Source of the DNA: Imbricaverruca yamaguchii
Lineage: Eukaryota > Arthropoda > Thecostraca > Neoverrucidae
DNA: 64,000 bases
Assembly (NCBI GenBank): GCA_034440575.1
Contig: JAOTOL010001570.1
Span: 698,001-762,000 of the forward strand
Direction: 5' to 3'
Below, piece after piece: positions 47,301 to 62,300 of the stretch. Under the pieces are notes generated by a model. That model saw only the letters and a program-made list of their open reading frames with translations. It made no database searches and was not told where the DNA came from. Position 1 is the first letter of the stretch. Every line of letters starts with the position of its first letter. A program made the position numbers and the translations under genes.

Positions 47301-50300
47301 GGGTCAGAGATGCAGAGGCGGATTAGAGGTGCAGAGGCGGGTCAGAGATGCACAGGCGGGTCAGAGGTACGGTGCCGACCAGTCCACAGAGCGTCGTCTG
47401 TCGTACAGGGGTGGGCGCACATGTAGACTAGATAGATGCAGCTGGGGTGGGCACAGGCGCAGAGATGATGATCATGACGTAGCATCGGGTTCATTTATGA
47501 CGCACACTAGTGCTTGGCCATACACGCCGCCAGCCTCATACGCGGATCGGTCGCTGGTGGACTCGGCAATCTCGCCTGCTGTGTGATTCGAACCCATGAT
47601 CTTATGATAATGAACCGAACGCCCCACCGACTGAGCTACCGCGACCCCTGGCAGGATATGTCATGTTGAAGCGTCCACACAACGCCGCCTGTCGGAGGAA
47701 GGCGACTCGACTGCGGCCTATCATAACACAGCCGGCCGTGCAGGGGCGCGTCACTGATGGTCTGCCGAACCGTTCATGCCGCGTTACCCGCCGTATACAC
47801 GGCCGCCATCGATACCAAGGGCAAGCGCAGATAATCAAACGTACAACACTGTACGCAGTATATAGACACAGCGAATCATGGGGAATGGGTACCACGAACG
47901 CCTTACGCACAGAAACACGTGCTGGATATCGGTACATTTTTAGGAGTCTAGTAACTTTTATTAACTATGGAAATACAGTTACCAATATATTAACGTAGGG
48001 AACAGTGGCCATCTTCAGCGTCATGAATTACATAGGACTTATATTGTCTGAATTGTAATTTACGGCCATTTTTGGTAGCTCTAGGGGCAAGAACAATACT
48101 ACTGACCAATTAGTATCGAAATATATTACTTCAACTAATGCACACAGCAGAACATACCTTGTTCCCTCTAAATATCTTTCCGTATCTTGCAATGACAATA
48201 TGACCCTCCACTGTCATGTTAGACTTTTCCAGGTACAGAAAATCCTCTTCGCGGCCGTAGTTGGCATAAATAATTTTACCCTGCAAAAATAGATTATTGC
48301 AGATTAGATAAAACCATGTCAAACGTGTATACGACAATAGCGATACAATGTTAAATGATGGATTATCCGCGGACATGTGTTCTAATCATGTTGTTATAAG
48401 CATAACAGCGCGGGAAGTAATCGTACACCTTTCCTCTACTCGATAAAAACAGTACATTTATAGAATGCAACTAAGTGCACACAAAACACACCACAAGACG
48501 GGTCACATTCCGGATAACACACCACGGCGGGTGGAGCACACACAAGGCATGGCCAGCCAGTCGAGAGGGGGCATGTGTACTGCAATGCTTGTTCGGCGGA
48601 GAGCTCGCCGGCTTTTCGGCATGGAGCGGTGAGCACGGCTTCTGCCAAATCACCCTGCCTAGCCAGTCGTCACGATATTATGGTCATGGAAGACCCGTGA
48701 GCTTCGGAAGTTTGTTGCTATTTTAACTGAGCTGACGTCTCATGTACTAACAACATAACACCCAAACTTTTCGGTTTTGGTGTTAGTTGGCTATTTGGGG
48801 CTAAGGGCGTATCGACTGCGATGGCCGTACAGCGCCCATCGGTTTTGGTGTTAGTGAAACTGTCTATTCATTACAGTTGCCAACAGTTGAATGATAGTCA
48901 TGGAAATATCGACATTGTTTTATAAATATGCACACAACTGCAGCTTATAATTGCCTATGGAAATACATCAGCAGATGTGAGTACATTCCATACAAGTTGT
49001 GAACGAATAACACGTTTAGGTTTGAAGTATGTGCCCCGAATTTTGCGTCTGTTCACACAAGGAAGCTACATGAACAGAACGAAAGCGTACACATCCCGCT
49101 TCTGCAGAAATGTATTCGACACAACTGCCCTTTTGGCATAACTTTGTTGCATTACGTGTATACTTTGGAGTCGAGTTCAGAGAACTGATCTGAAACATAA
49201 AGCTACTATTCGCAAGGGGCGGAAATTGACGAATGCATTAATTTTAGCTTGAGTTTCTGAGCGGATCGACACGGGTAGGTCACTCGGCGACCTCGAGCCC
49301 ATCGCTGGGATCAACTTATCCTCTCCAAGAAAATCGCACGCAGAGGCGTGACACTCATGCACATCAACAGCAGTCGGCGTTGTGTGACCAACACCATCGG
49401 CGCGACCAAATCACCGACAAATCAACAGTGACAAAGAGCCGTGGTGACGGTGCAGCGACCAGGGCCGCTGTCCAGGGGCCGACCCCCACAGCTTCAGCCA
49501 CACCACACACCACACGCCACACAGTGGCACACACCGTGGCTCGGCCCGGCGCCGAGTACGCGTTGAAGTTCTGCGGCACGTCTGGGTCGCTCTCCTCGGG
49601 CGCGTGCAGAGCCGGCTGGCGGTGGCGAGCGGTGAAGGTGGCGATGCCAGCGCTGTCCAGCACCCGCACCTGCACGGCACGCAGCAGGGGCGACCGCTAA
49701 GTGATCATGTGGTCGACGTGCCCTCAAACACAAATAATCAGTCAATCTCGGAGGGGTTGGTCGGCTGGTTACTTGAAATTAGGGGCGCATCGAATTCTTC
49801 GGTTATACAGCGCCCATAACAATGTTAGATTGACAGTTTAGGATGATTGGTGCCAACAGTAGTACACGAACATTCAGAATACGGGCATATCATTCCGAAA
49901 TTCTGATGTTACTTGTCAGTAAGATGTGTAAATCGCTCTGAAGTCAACATCCAATAAAAAGCGGAGCAGTTGTCACGACGTTACCGCGCGCGAGTGGTCA
50001 CTAAGGAGGTCGCGGAGTGACAGTGACTGTGCGACTCCAAACAATCGACGAGCAGAGGGCACGAGATCAAAACGTGACGCACAAACAGTGGTGCGCGACA
50101 TCGAGGGCAACTTGGACTGGCTTCCTCACATAGCAGATAGTGGTGTGTTGGTGAGTGTCCAAGCCTTATCACGTCTCGTCCGGCGGTAGGCCGAGGTCCA
50201 CTCTCCAATACATGGTTTTATCGTTCGTAGTTTGTTGTCCAGCAAGGTATCCCGGCTATACTGCCATTTTTAAAGTCGTGATTGTGATAATGGTCGTGAT

Positions 50301-53300
50301 TGGACGACGATATTACATCGCTGGGAGCGGCATCAGTCGCTGGTATGGGGCTTGGTCTGCACGTTTCGTAGCAGCATTCGCTGCCTCGTTTCCCACGATG
50401 CCGACATGGTTTGGAATCCAGCAGAGGATAACAGATTTCCGGCCAGGCCGGCGGGAACTGGGAAGAATCCTAGGCCCCGGTCGCCCCTTCGGGATATCGG
50501 GACCAAAGAGGCGTGATGGTCCTCCGTCACAACTAGCACCGTGCGACGGGGGACCTCAACATCCAGGACTCCGTCAACCCCGGGGCATGGGCCGAGGGGG
50601 CGCGGCTACCCCGATAAAACTGACCTGGTGGGCAGGACTGGGGAAGTCGTCCCATCTGCTCATAGTAGGGAGGGTTGGTGTTGCAGGGTCAGGTGAAGGA
50701 CATGGATGCTGAGATGAGATGGACATTGGAATGGGAGCGTATGGATGGAAGGACGAGGGAGCTACTCTTAGTCTCACCCCCCGCCGGCATGATGGTCGCC
50801 GGGTCATTGGGGAACACAATCCCCCCCCCACCACGGAAAGGTGGTGCCTCATCGGGGGGGGGGGGGGCTCGGAGGGGGTTGGTTTGTTGGTGCGTTGTCA
50901 GTTTTAAGACGACTCGTCCGCTTTGGTCTCATAGCGTCGCCAATCTCTCACGCCGATGGGTGGCGAAGGAGCAGCAACGGGTGGAAATCAAACCAACAAA
51001 CCCTTGATTGGGGGACAAGCATCCTACCGCTAGACTAGTTACCTTAGTGGTGGTTACATGTGAACACTCTAGAAGACTTCAGATGTTGCGGGTTTAGAGT
51101 GGGGAATGCCATTGGAACGGCGCATTATGTCCTTTAAGCGAAATGTTCACCATGAAGAGCGGTTCCTCCTTCCCATGACCTGCACTATATTGGGGTTGTT
51201 TATGGTGATACCGCTACGAATGCTGCACAGTGATGCTGATGAATACCTCACACCAGGCAAGGGTAAGCAGAAAGCCAGTAATATCATATACAGTAACCCA
51301 GGCACGCCTAATACAAGTGCCGAAACCGAAGGGGTGCTGGGGTTTGGTTAGTTGTTCTCCTTCGTTTTGAAGTGCAGTAGTTCTACCGACCGGCGTGCTG
51401 AAAATACACACTCTCACTCCTTTTCTATAATGACGGAACAAACTTAAAACGAACGGGCATCAATGGGATTTCACTTGAGCGCGAATGCATGTTCTTGTAA
51501 GTATTACTGGGCATGAACATACAATTTAAATTGTGAAAATTAGCTGCAGAGTGTTGCATGGAAAGGCACGACCTAAAAACAATCTTGGTCACTTGCCCTT
51601 TTTGACCTTTTCAGGGAAGTCGCAACAGGGCTCTGTACATTTTATATGCAATGGGATGCAAAATATACCCGATGAACACCACCTATATCTGGATAGCACG
51701 AACTGCTTGGCGTACTTCACCTGTCGCCCGCTGCACCTCACCTGGTTCGGACTGTTCTTGTCCGGGTAGGAGAGCAGTACCTCGTACGGCAGCACTTCCA
51801 CCTTGTCGAGGCCCTGCTGACGCCACGTGTCCGCCACATACTGGGCCAGCCGCTCATTTTCCGGCGTGCCGCCCAAGTGGGGTCGCCGGGTCAGCTCTCT
51901 ACAGCGAGGACACCGGTCAGGCGAGGCCACCGGGTCAACTCACTGCAGCGTCAACTTTACAGTCAGGCGTCGGGTCCTCCTCATGAGTAGGTCATGGTGA
52001 GGGTTTCAACATCGAGACCACAGATCAACTCTGTCGCAGGCTGGTGGGCAGACTCTCCAGAAACATCGCTGGCTAGCTGGATGAAATGGCGTAGCGTGTC
52101 TTGTGATATCGGCTAGCAATCCACCGTGAAGTCAAGTATTGCTCAAACATTAGAGATCAGGGATGAAATGACGGTGGTAGCCGACCTGGCGCCATGCCAT
52201 CAAGGATTAGTGCTGGCTTAATAATTGTATTCGATGCGTGGAGAAGCGCCATGCCCAACATGCATCACATTTTCAGCGGCGCTAAAACTGATACATTTCG
52301 ACGCGAAGTACAGATGATAAAATCAGATCAAGCCTCGAGGACTTCAGAACCAGGATAATTCACGATGGCGGATCTACAGATTGTGCAGGAATTAAGGAAT
52401 AGGAAAAACATGGCGATATTCGTTTCGGCGTGTTGTTTGCAAAGTTTCATTGGCAAAGGGGAAATTTGATAAGCTACCGTGTCCAAAATGAGGAAATACC
52501 CCTAAAGGCTGCGAACGGTGTTTAGCGGACTGCCATAAAAGCCACAGGTTGAAATTACCAACGGCCACAATGGGATTAGATGTCGATTTTCGTCCCAATC
52601 ATCAACAACTCTCGGCGTGTTGTATATATTACTTTAATACAATCACAGCAGATGCATCAAAATGAGGACTGGGTAGTTTCCGGCCATCAAATCTAACAAC
52701 ATAGAGCACATTACGACATATCTCAGGAATGCAATTGTGACGATTGTATCAGTGAATCACTGCTACACATTATACTTCATGGAATGCGTAAAGCGAAACC
52801 CGTACATTGCGGTGCAAATGCCAATGGTAGTAGCTAGCCCACAGCAAGCGCATTAGCACAGACCATCAACATAACCGGCTGCATCATCAACATCCGATGC
52901 ATCATGTTAACAGACACGCAGGAATAATTGTATGGCACAGAACACCGGGCATGACAGGCTGCATCATCAACATCAGAGTGAATCATGCCAACAGAGACAA
53001 GCGGGAACAGCCACATGCAGAGCGTGCCGAACTGCCAGCAGATGCAGGTGCACACACATCAGGCAGCCGGCCAGCCGGGATCACACCGCGTGCAGGCCCA
53101 CAACACAACACCACACAACACAACAAACTACACCACACATACACGCCGGCGCGGCCACGGCTGCGGCCGGCGGGATCCCGAGCGCTGGATCCGGCCAGCC
53201 GGCGAAATTCGAACACACGCGCCAGACGTGAGCGTGACGACCGGCGGAGTAAACAGAACGGCCAACTTTGCGGGCTGGGCGGGACGGCTGGAGGTACGGA

Positions 53301-56300
53301 GAGGTGGACCGACGGCTGGAGGGACAGACGGATGAGTGGACGGATTTTTGGGGCAGGTGGACGAATGGGCCGAAATGGACACACGAACGGAATCGCAGCG
53401 GTTGTCAAGCGTGTGTGTGTGTGCGTGCGCATGTGTGTTTGTGTGTGGTGGGGGTGGGGTTGGAGGTAGGGTTTGGGGTGGGGGGGAGGCGGTGATCCAC
53501 AAATAACAAGGAATAATTACCAGGGCAGGGGGCCACGCGCACATCTGCTAACGTGATACCGACCGGAACGGGTGGAAATATGACCTGGCAAACTTGAACA
53601 CAATAGGGCGGTGCGGTAGCAGCTGCTTATCAATTCCCCGCGACAACGCCGAAAAAAATCATCTCCACATGCACTGGAGGGCCATTGCAGGACTGGCACT
53701 AACGAACATACGAACGCAAACCACGGCGTCGCTGCTGCCACGAACGTCAAATTGGTGCTCTTTGGACATGGTTTTTGCTAAAAGCCATGGCAGTGCAGGC
53801 ATCATAATCAAATGACTAAATCGGAACCACAGATAAGACTCACCAGGCACAGAATCGCGTATCACTTACAAGCGGAGAATCTGTGAAATAGTGGCACACA
53901 CAGGATCAACGGATTACTAAAGGAGAATCCGCACGTCTCTGGCAAAAAAAAACACCGACGGTCACATACATAACGACATATTAGGTAGTTTGAAGAAGAA
54001 AAAATGATGCAGGGAGTTCAGCGATAAATCAAATGTATGCCATCTGTTGGCTCCACCAAGAACCCATGTTTAAAAAATCGCATGGCACGTTTTTGGTCGC
54101 GACGGAGCGCATCAAGGATGCACGAATTCTGTCCATCTGGGTCACACTATAGGAGCAGGACGTTAGCAGAATGTAATAGCACATTCAGGTCGATAATTGT
54201 TGTCATTATCCACGGCCCATATGCATGAAACGTTGCAGAACCTATGGGGATGAGGAACACACCCAGACTATCTCTCTTTGAGTCTGACAGGTGACAGTAG
54301 CGCTCCTTCACTTGCATTGCCATATCGGTATACTCAGCGGCGGAAACTGACATCATGGCAGGATGTCAATTGCCTGTTGGAATGTAGACCTAGCTATATG
54401 ATCGCAATAGTCGATGCGCCCTAAAACACCGGATCTAGACATAGACCAGCTGTCATCATCTGCCGTGCCATGACATTCTTGACCGATTCTTACTGCTATG
54501 CATGTTCAGCACCAATCGAGGCTCTGTACGCCATAGGAAAGCCTCAGGTTTAGTCCGACTGCATAACCTGAATTAGTGCACACTCGAGGAAGAAAACACG
54601 ACAGGCCCATTGACTTACTAGAGCCATGATGTCAAGTAGTTGGTTATTTGGGTACTAAGGAGCCTCGATTGCTACGCTGATGTTGCGTTCACCAGCCGTG
54701 ATGTCAACTGACCTAGGAGGCAAACTGTCGGGTGGAAAAGGTCGAAAACAGAATGGAGTCGAATGGAAAAAGGCCCAAATTTGAATGGAATCGAGTGAAC
54801 CAGGTTGGAAGTGGAATAGTGTCGAATCGAATAAAGTGGAAAAGTAACTGGTGTGGAAGCGGATGGACTAGTGTACAATGTAACAGTGCCCAAAGTGGAA
54901 CCGGGTCGAATGGAACGATGTCGAAAGTGGAATATCCACGAATGAAATATCGTCGAAAACCTGGCACAGTTGTGCAAGAGCACAGCGTAGTGCTTACGTG
55001 GCCAAGATACACCATACACCTGATTGGTAGTGCCATCGGTGGGCGGAGCGTGACAGGAAGTGGATAAGCGTGCCTCCGGATGTCAGCCGGCGGCGGAGCG
55101 CGCCCAGACGTACTGGGTGTCACGAGACCCTCGGGAACGAGTCTGCCTGACACTCGTCACTACACACCAGCAGACCAGCGCAGTGCCGGGTGTCACGGTA
55201 CCCCGGGGACGAGTCGCCGGCAGACCGGAGCAGTGCCGGGTGTCACGGTACCCCGGGGACGAGTCGCCGGCAGACCGGAACAGTGTCATGTGTCACGGTA
55301 CCCCGGGGACGAGTCGCCGGCAGACCGGAACAGTGCCGGGTATCACGGGACCCAGGGGACGAGTCGCCGGCAGACCGGAGCAGTGCCGGGTGTCACGGTA
55401 CCCCGGGGACGAGTCGCCGGCAGACCGGAGCAGTGCCAGGTGTCACGGTACCCCGGGGACGAGTCGCCGGCAGACCGGAGCAGTGCCGGGTGTCACGGTA
55501 CCCCGGGGACGAGTCGCCGGCAGACCGGAGCAGTGCCGGGTGTCACGGTACCCCGGGGACGGGTCGCCGGCAGACCGGAGCAGTGCCGGGTGTCACGGGA
55601 CCCCGGGGATGAGTCGCCGACAAACCGGAGCAGTGCCAGGTGTCACGGGACCCCGGGGACGGGTGCCGTCGCGTCGCGTGCTGCGACACCCGACGCAGGT
55701 GTTCCGGCTGATATGCGAGACAGCGGAGCCTACAGCTGCTCCGGTGAACGCTATCGGCCGTCAAGCAAAACCGAATCACCAGCGGCTGAGAAACCCTGGA
55801 CCAGGAGGCCTGCACCCAAATGCAGTGCCATAAAACACAACAGTACACTTAAACACATCCGACTAAACAGCTGGATGTACGCCTGCTGACATGCATACAG
55901 TTTATCTACCATACCCCACCGAAACTAACTCGGCAAGACAAGGCGGAGTGTCTAATCATGGCTAAGCCGCTGGCAAGGCCATTCATACACTGAACAGCGG
56001 CAGTAATCTTCGTCGGCTTTCGACACGGGCCAAGTCCCTGACCTAGATCGAACGTTCTTCTGGAACGTGACATATTTCGCAATTCCATGGCCACTCCCGA
56101 GACGTCAACAGAGAGAAAGGCACGTCACCCGAGACCAACTACCCTCTGACAGAACTGGTGAACGGCGGTCGGCACCTTCCTATCGAGGCCAAACATCAAG
56201 CATACCTTTCACGCACGAACACACACAGCACGATGGGACGATCGTCAAGACGCTTAGACATCATTTCAGTGATAAATTACTCCCGAAATAGGGTCGAATG

Positions 56301-59300
56301 TCACTGTCTGAGCACTGAATATACATCCATTCTAAGGAAGTATTAACATCGTGCTTGTTGATATTTGCTTATGACGTCCCCAAGACTCCGTTCCAAAAGT
56401 ATTTTGTGTATGAATACCATACGTATACTCTCCATTATGGATTGTGATACACAAGCATCTTGCAACACAATTACAGGTACATAGATTATATATGTGTGGT
56501 GTGGTAAACAATGCTACCAACTAATGTCATGTGGACGAGTAGCCTAGGGGTAGGTAGGTTGCTCGTCTCGTAATCGAAAGGTTGTGGGTTCGAGTCTCAC
56601 CTGTCGCTACTCTTCGCCCGCGACCAATCGGCGTGAAAGAATGGCGACGCTACATGACTCAACGGTCGGTGTGTCGTAAAACAAAACAAAACAATCAACT
56701 AATGCCATATAGTTGCAATCATTGTCGTTACTATAGGTGTTTCTATTTTATGAGTCTCACAAATTAAACGAAAAACACGCACTTATGACTGCAAACTGGA
56801 TTAAATATTCAGTTTCAAGAACCGAAACGGTATTTTAATTGGCATGCTTCCATGGCTGATTTCGACATCCTGCTGTATTCGCTTCAACATCTCACATCTA
56901 ACAAAACAACCCCAATATTTTAACACTATCATTTTGACAGTGATTCGGTCTCTAGGCTTCGTACGCAGCGACATGAATTCGACAGGCGGCGTACAGCGCT
57001 GCGTACAGTGCTGCGTACAGCGTAGGCGTCAGACAGCCCAACTCCGGTGCCCACTTCACCAGCGGGCTTGCACAACCAGCGAGCCACACAGCTTTCTTCG
57101 TCTGACGATCGATCGACGCTTAGTAGGGGAACGGTGTTACGCCTGGCTCTGGCTTGCGGGAGACGCCATTGCTACGTTCGCCACGCCACACCGATAGCTG
57201 ACCGATCTAGCGCTCAGTTCGCTAGATCGCCGGTCCGCACTGGTCTCTCCCGTCCTGGCAAGAGAGGATTCGGATCGCTTCACGCGCTTGCATAGCCTCC
57301 GACTTGGAGGGTCAGCTGGCGCCTAGCCCGAAAGAGCCCGTGTCGTGGCACGGGGGCGGAGCAACCATGCTAACGCACTGGCGGCATGATCAGAACTCGG
57401 CTAAAACTCTGCCGTTGAACTGGAAGTACAGGTTTGGGCGGTGGGGCAGGGTTCACGCAGCAAGCACTGCTTATCATAGTCATGGTCCATAAAACCATCC
57501 GAGAACAAATCTGACTGCTTCTTAAACAAAACAAAAAAACACATCGCAGCATGTGCACAAGTAATGGACTGTTTTCCTTGTAACGTAAGGCTTTAACCAC
57601 TCGGACGGTAAGCGCCTCACGGCTCAGCATCACTACGAAAAGTCCACGCCGAACATACTCCCTTCTCGAGTGAGTAGTCCGCAACTGGACGGCCGGTCAC
57701 CGACCCTGCCAACCACTCCTATGTGCCGGTCCGGCACCAGCCCGTATGTCTAGCGTGAGACGTACGGGCTGGTGCCGGACCTCCTGACTCCTTACCTACC
57801 CTCTAACGGTCTAACGTGAGGTGTGCGGGTCGTGACCGGACCTGCCGACCACCTACCCGCCACCCCCCGACGTGTGGTGTCCGGGTCGTGACCGGACCTG
57901 CCGATTCCCTTCCCAGCCATCCCGCTGACGTGGGGTGTGCGGGCCGGCCGACTATGTTGGGCGTCACCTGCCCCGCTCTAAACACACGACGTGATGACGC
58001 GTCCACAGTCGGCAGCGTGAAGCCTGCGGCGGTTTATTTAATCAGCACTGGGCCGGATGTCGTCCCCGCACCCGTGCCACCAACGGGCGGCCGTGCTGGG
58101 CGGATTAATGACTTTCGGCCGCCTTTGGCAACCCGAGCTTCTCGTGGATATGGCCGGGATACGTCACTGCGTGTGTGGTCGATGACTCGGCCACGATGGA
58201 AACCAGCCATACCAATCGTCGACATGAACTAGATCTGTCCATGACGCATCGTTGTCTGCGACATTTACATTATAACATCCCTCAAGTCAGGAAATGTTCG
58301 AACATCCATGACATGATGAAAATTAGTTTCTGTGCTGTCCTCTTTTGACTTGGATCAGGGACACCATGCACAGTTGCCTAGGATTGAATGCAGGCTAAAA
58401 TCAGCAAAATATCGGATCTGCAATTCACGGCAAATGCGTATATATTGCGGATCGCATACCGTCACCATTGGTACGGCGGCACGAACATTATCCTGATGCT
58501 TCATGAGGCAGTCACATCACCTACGACGGACGAGATCGCAAGCGAGCACAGCATGACCGGGCCATGCAGTCATCGTCCAGAGCCGACGGAGGGCCACGCG
58601 ACCATCGTCCACGGCCGGCGGAGGACCACGCAACCATCGTCTAGAGCCGGAGCCGGCGGCGGATGGCCACGCAACCATCAGCTAGAGCCGGCGGAGTTCC
58701 ACGCAACCATCGTCCACGGCCGGCGACACTAACCACGTCGATTCGGACGGCTGCGCTAGTACGACACGACGACGGCGCGTAGTGTCCCACCGCATAGCCG
58801 TGGCCAACGCCAGCCCGGTGTGTACACACAGCAACAGGCGAGTAGTGCAGACACACCGTGTATGTTAATGTCGCTGACATGCGTGTCGGCGGCCGGAACT
58901 GGGCTTGTGGCGCGGCGAACGGTATACAGAGCAGAAGGCTGGCAGGCGGCTCGGGGGAGCGGAGGGACACACGGCTACGCTAGGCGAACCGACAGCCGAC
59001 AGCCGACAGGCGACAGCCGACAGCCGACAGCCGACAGCCGACAGCTGACATACGACAGCCGACAGACGCGGAGACATACATGCATACGACTAAAGCAGAC
59101 GGAAGGCCGAATGCATCTGGCTACTAGACTCCCATACAAACACATCGGCGGACGGAACACACACACGCACACAATGGCAAGAGGGTCACGTGGTCGGCGG
59201 ATGCCGGATCATTACCTGAGGAATGCCTGGATGGAGCCGGCGTCGACCCTGTCGCCGAAGTAGCTGGCGGCGGGACCGTCGCGACCAGACTGCACGACAC

Positions 59301-62300
59301 CGGCGGGGCTGCCTCGGAACGCGAACCGCCCCAGCAGCACGCCTTCAGCACACGCGCACACTTACGGCTGGTATGCAGAACAGTGGCAGACGCGCTGGCA
59401 CGTGGGCGGGTGATGCGGACAGACACAGTGGGAATCGGCGCCCAGAACGAAGGCGCAGCTGGTCAGGCGCACGTGCCTCGAGCACAGCTGACATGGTCAA
59501 AAAGCACGCAAACACGGCCATCGTGGACACGGAGGGCACAATGCATAGCGAACACACAGCTAACACACGGATACACATACTCACAGTGTACGTAACGTAA
59601 CGGAATGTACACACGCACGAAGGAGGCAAGCACAGTGGATATAGTTACCGTTAACACAACCAGAGGTGCGATGAGCTCCGAACTGGCGGGTTTTAGGGCG
59701 CCTCGACTACCGAGGTTGTTTGGAGCTTCGAGCTGGATGAACGAACGATCTAAGTAGGCATACGCAGAGGAACCCAGAAAGCGCGAAGGCAGTATTCGCA
59801 CACGAGCGCGTGGTACAGAGAGCATAACACGACTCGAATCACTAGCTGAAGTACATTGAGTAAAGAGGAAACGTTCGCAGTGGTGATCGCAAGTAAGACA
59901 CGCAACGTTACTTTTCACAATCAAATCCCAGATAATCGTACCAGAGGACCGGACTTGACCACGCAGTAAGCAATCACAGGCTCAGGTGTTCTTTCCTCAA
60001 AGCTCCATCGAATTGGAATGATGATGAATTGGAGTTTATGGGCGTGTCGACTGCCAAGGCAATTTTTCCTCCATCGATGATGAGCGACATGACTTGCAGT
60101 TGGGGCTAGGCGTGAAACAAAGAAAGTCGGCGCGTGACAGACCGTGATGCGAGGAACCGCCCGCCAAAAATGTGTGCTGTGAGGCGCAAAAAGAAGAGCG
60201 GGCAGAAACGTGTCGAACACAAGTCATGATCTGATCGCTTCATCCATAGCATTGTGCTCTCTGGAATATTATAAATTGCAATTACGCTTTTCGAGTTGAA
60301 TGACGATGCACTACAATACATTTGCAGATACCGAAAATGTTTGAGAAAAAAAAATTACTTTGACAAAAACCTATGTAGAAACTCGGCTTCCAGAAAATCG
60401 CAAAGTTCTCCGGGTTCTTACGCATTCGCTTTCAGTAATCGAACATAACTAAACAGGCCCTTGGTGAAATAATTTAACGACTATCTAACGAAACGAAGAA
60501 AACAGCACCATCAATCGAAACCCTAGATCGAAAACTTGCTCAAACTAAATGCGATCTTGTTTTTAACCTGCACCGTCTCGGGGGGGTCTTCAACCGCCCA
60601 TTCAGGTTTCTCGCGGATCGTGAAAAAACGGCGCGCTGCCGCGCGCCGTTTTTACGGTCAACTCTAACCATTAGAAAGGAGAACTTAAAGAAAACCTGAA
60701 AACTCGAAATTTTGACCATTTAAAAATGATATTGAGTTCTTGGTGGCCAAAAAATTGTATAGTCCTGGTGGAGTTCGCTGTCCTTTTCTGATTCGATTTT
60801 TTTTCTTCTTCCATATATCCCCAAAATAAGCTCCCCAGAGCAAAAAACATAATGGAAGTCGCGAAATAGTGACGGGTCCCATAGTGACGTCACTTTTTTT
60901 TTTGGGGGGGGGGGTCGGGCCCTACTCGTCGAGCGCTTTCAGATGACACCTCTTTCGTTTCGTGCGACGCTTAGTTTGGTTGTGTTCTTAACAGCCCCCC
61001 CCAGAGACGGGGTGTGAGGACTTGACCGGAGAGACGGCGCGGGTTAGCAGTGAAGGTGCATATGAAGATATCGTGCCAAAACATATCGATATATATATAT
61101 ATATATATAACGCATATATATTCTGCACAACGTTTTTGGAGATTATATAAATGGCACGGATACGATACTTAATGGTTGCGAAAACGACAACACGGTCACG
61201 TTCAAGAACAAACGAACATTGACGTTAACACCACTAAATGCACACATATGTTAAGTAAATACCACGGAACTGTTCGGGCAGCATGGGAGAGCGACACACA
61301 GCATCCCACTCGCGGAGCACACCACAACCCATCCCGACATCAGCACGGTCAAAACGGCTATGGCTTGCCGGCGATGACCCGAGGATGCCCACCGGCCCTA
61401 ACCAGCGGATAACCATGCGACTGGTCACGGCGACACTGGTGACGTCACGCGCCACAAACAGCCCACCGCCCGTCGCAGTCTGCACTGGCTGCGGCGCTAC
61501 CTGCCCACGCCAGGTGGCGTGCGCCAGCCTGCACGCCGGCCACCGAGCACACGAGGTCATCAGGTCCAGCTCACAGCGTCACAGCGTCGAGGTCACAGCG
61601 AGCCCAGCTGGTGGGGCGGGTGACGCCGTGATCAGGTCGCGAGGTGAGAGGGAACGCGCGCTCGTTTGGCGGCGATAGGCGCACGATATTAGGATGCGCT
61701 AGATTAGAGCGGTATGCAAGATGTGACAAGCCCTCATTTGCATGCACTGGACATATATGGATACAAGCGAATGCAAATGGACGAGGTTAGCGGGGCAGGA
61801 TCTACACAGACAAGACGCAAACTAGCGGCACACTACGGTGGTATGTCTCGGGGTGCAGCCCTGCGGAGGTGACGTGGAGCGGGGACGGGGCAGAGGGCTT
61901 GATAGGAGTCCGGCTGTCGACTGAACAGACGGATAGGAGGGGAGGGGCGTTGACAGGAAGGGAGGGAAGGGCTCACGACAAGCAATCGGACATACTTCAT
62001 AAGAGGAGGCTTCACAGCTAGACCGTCGCACACCGGAGGCAGGGCTTTATCATCACGTGTCCACTCCGGAACAAGGTGTACATCAGGCCACATCGACATC
62101 GGGCACGTCATAGACAAGTCGGGGAGGGGTAGAAGAGAAGAGGCTGGTAAAACAGGAAAGTTGAAACGGACAAGGGTGCCTTCAACGAGGAAGTCCCATA
62201 CAGAGCCGGAGATGAAAATTAGTGACGAATGGAACAAGATTGAAAGCGGAATAGAGTTCGGTTGGAACAAGGTTGAAACTATAATATAGATGAATAGGAC

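Noticed and set aside
55060..55889. Plus-strand frames of 257 and 269 codons
   Set aside because: Readings of a 50-base minisatellite in two phases.
59294..59342. Alternative, stronger-looking acceptor for peptidase exon 2 at about 59294
   Set aside because: It would join exon 1 out of frame and remove the end of the membrane anchor; the ctgaag acceptor at 59342 fits phase and family.
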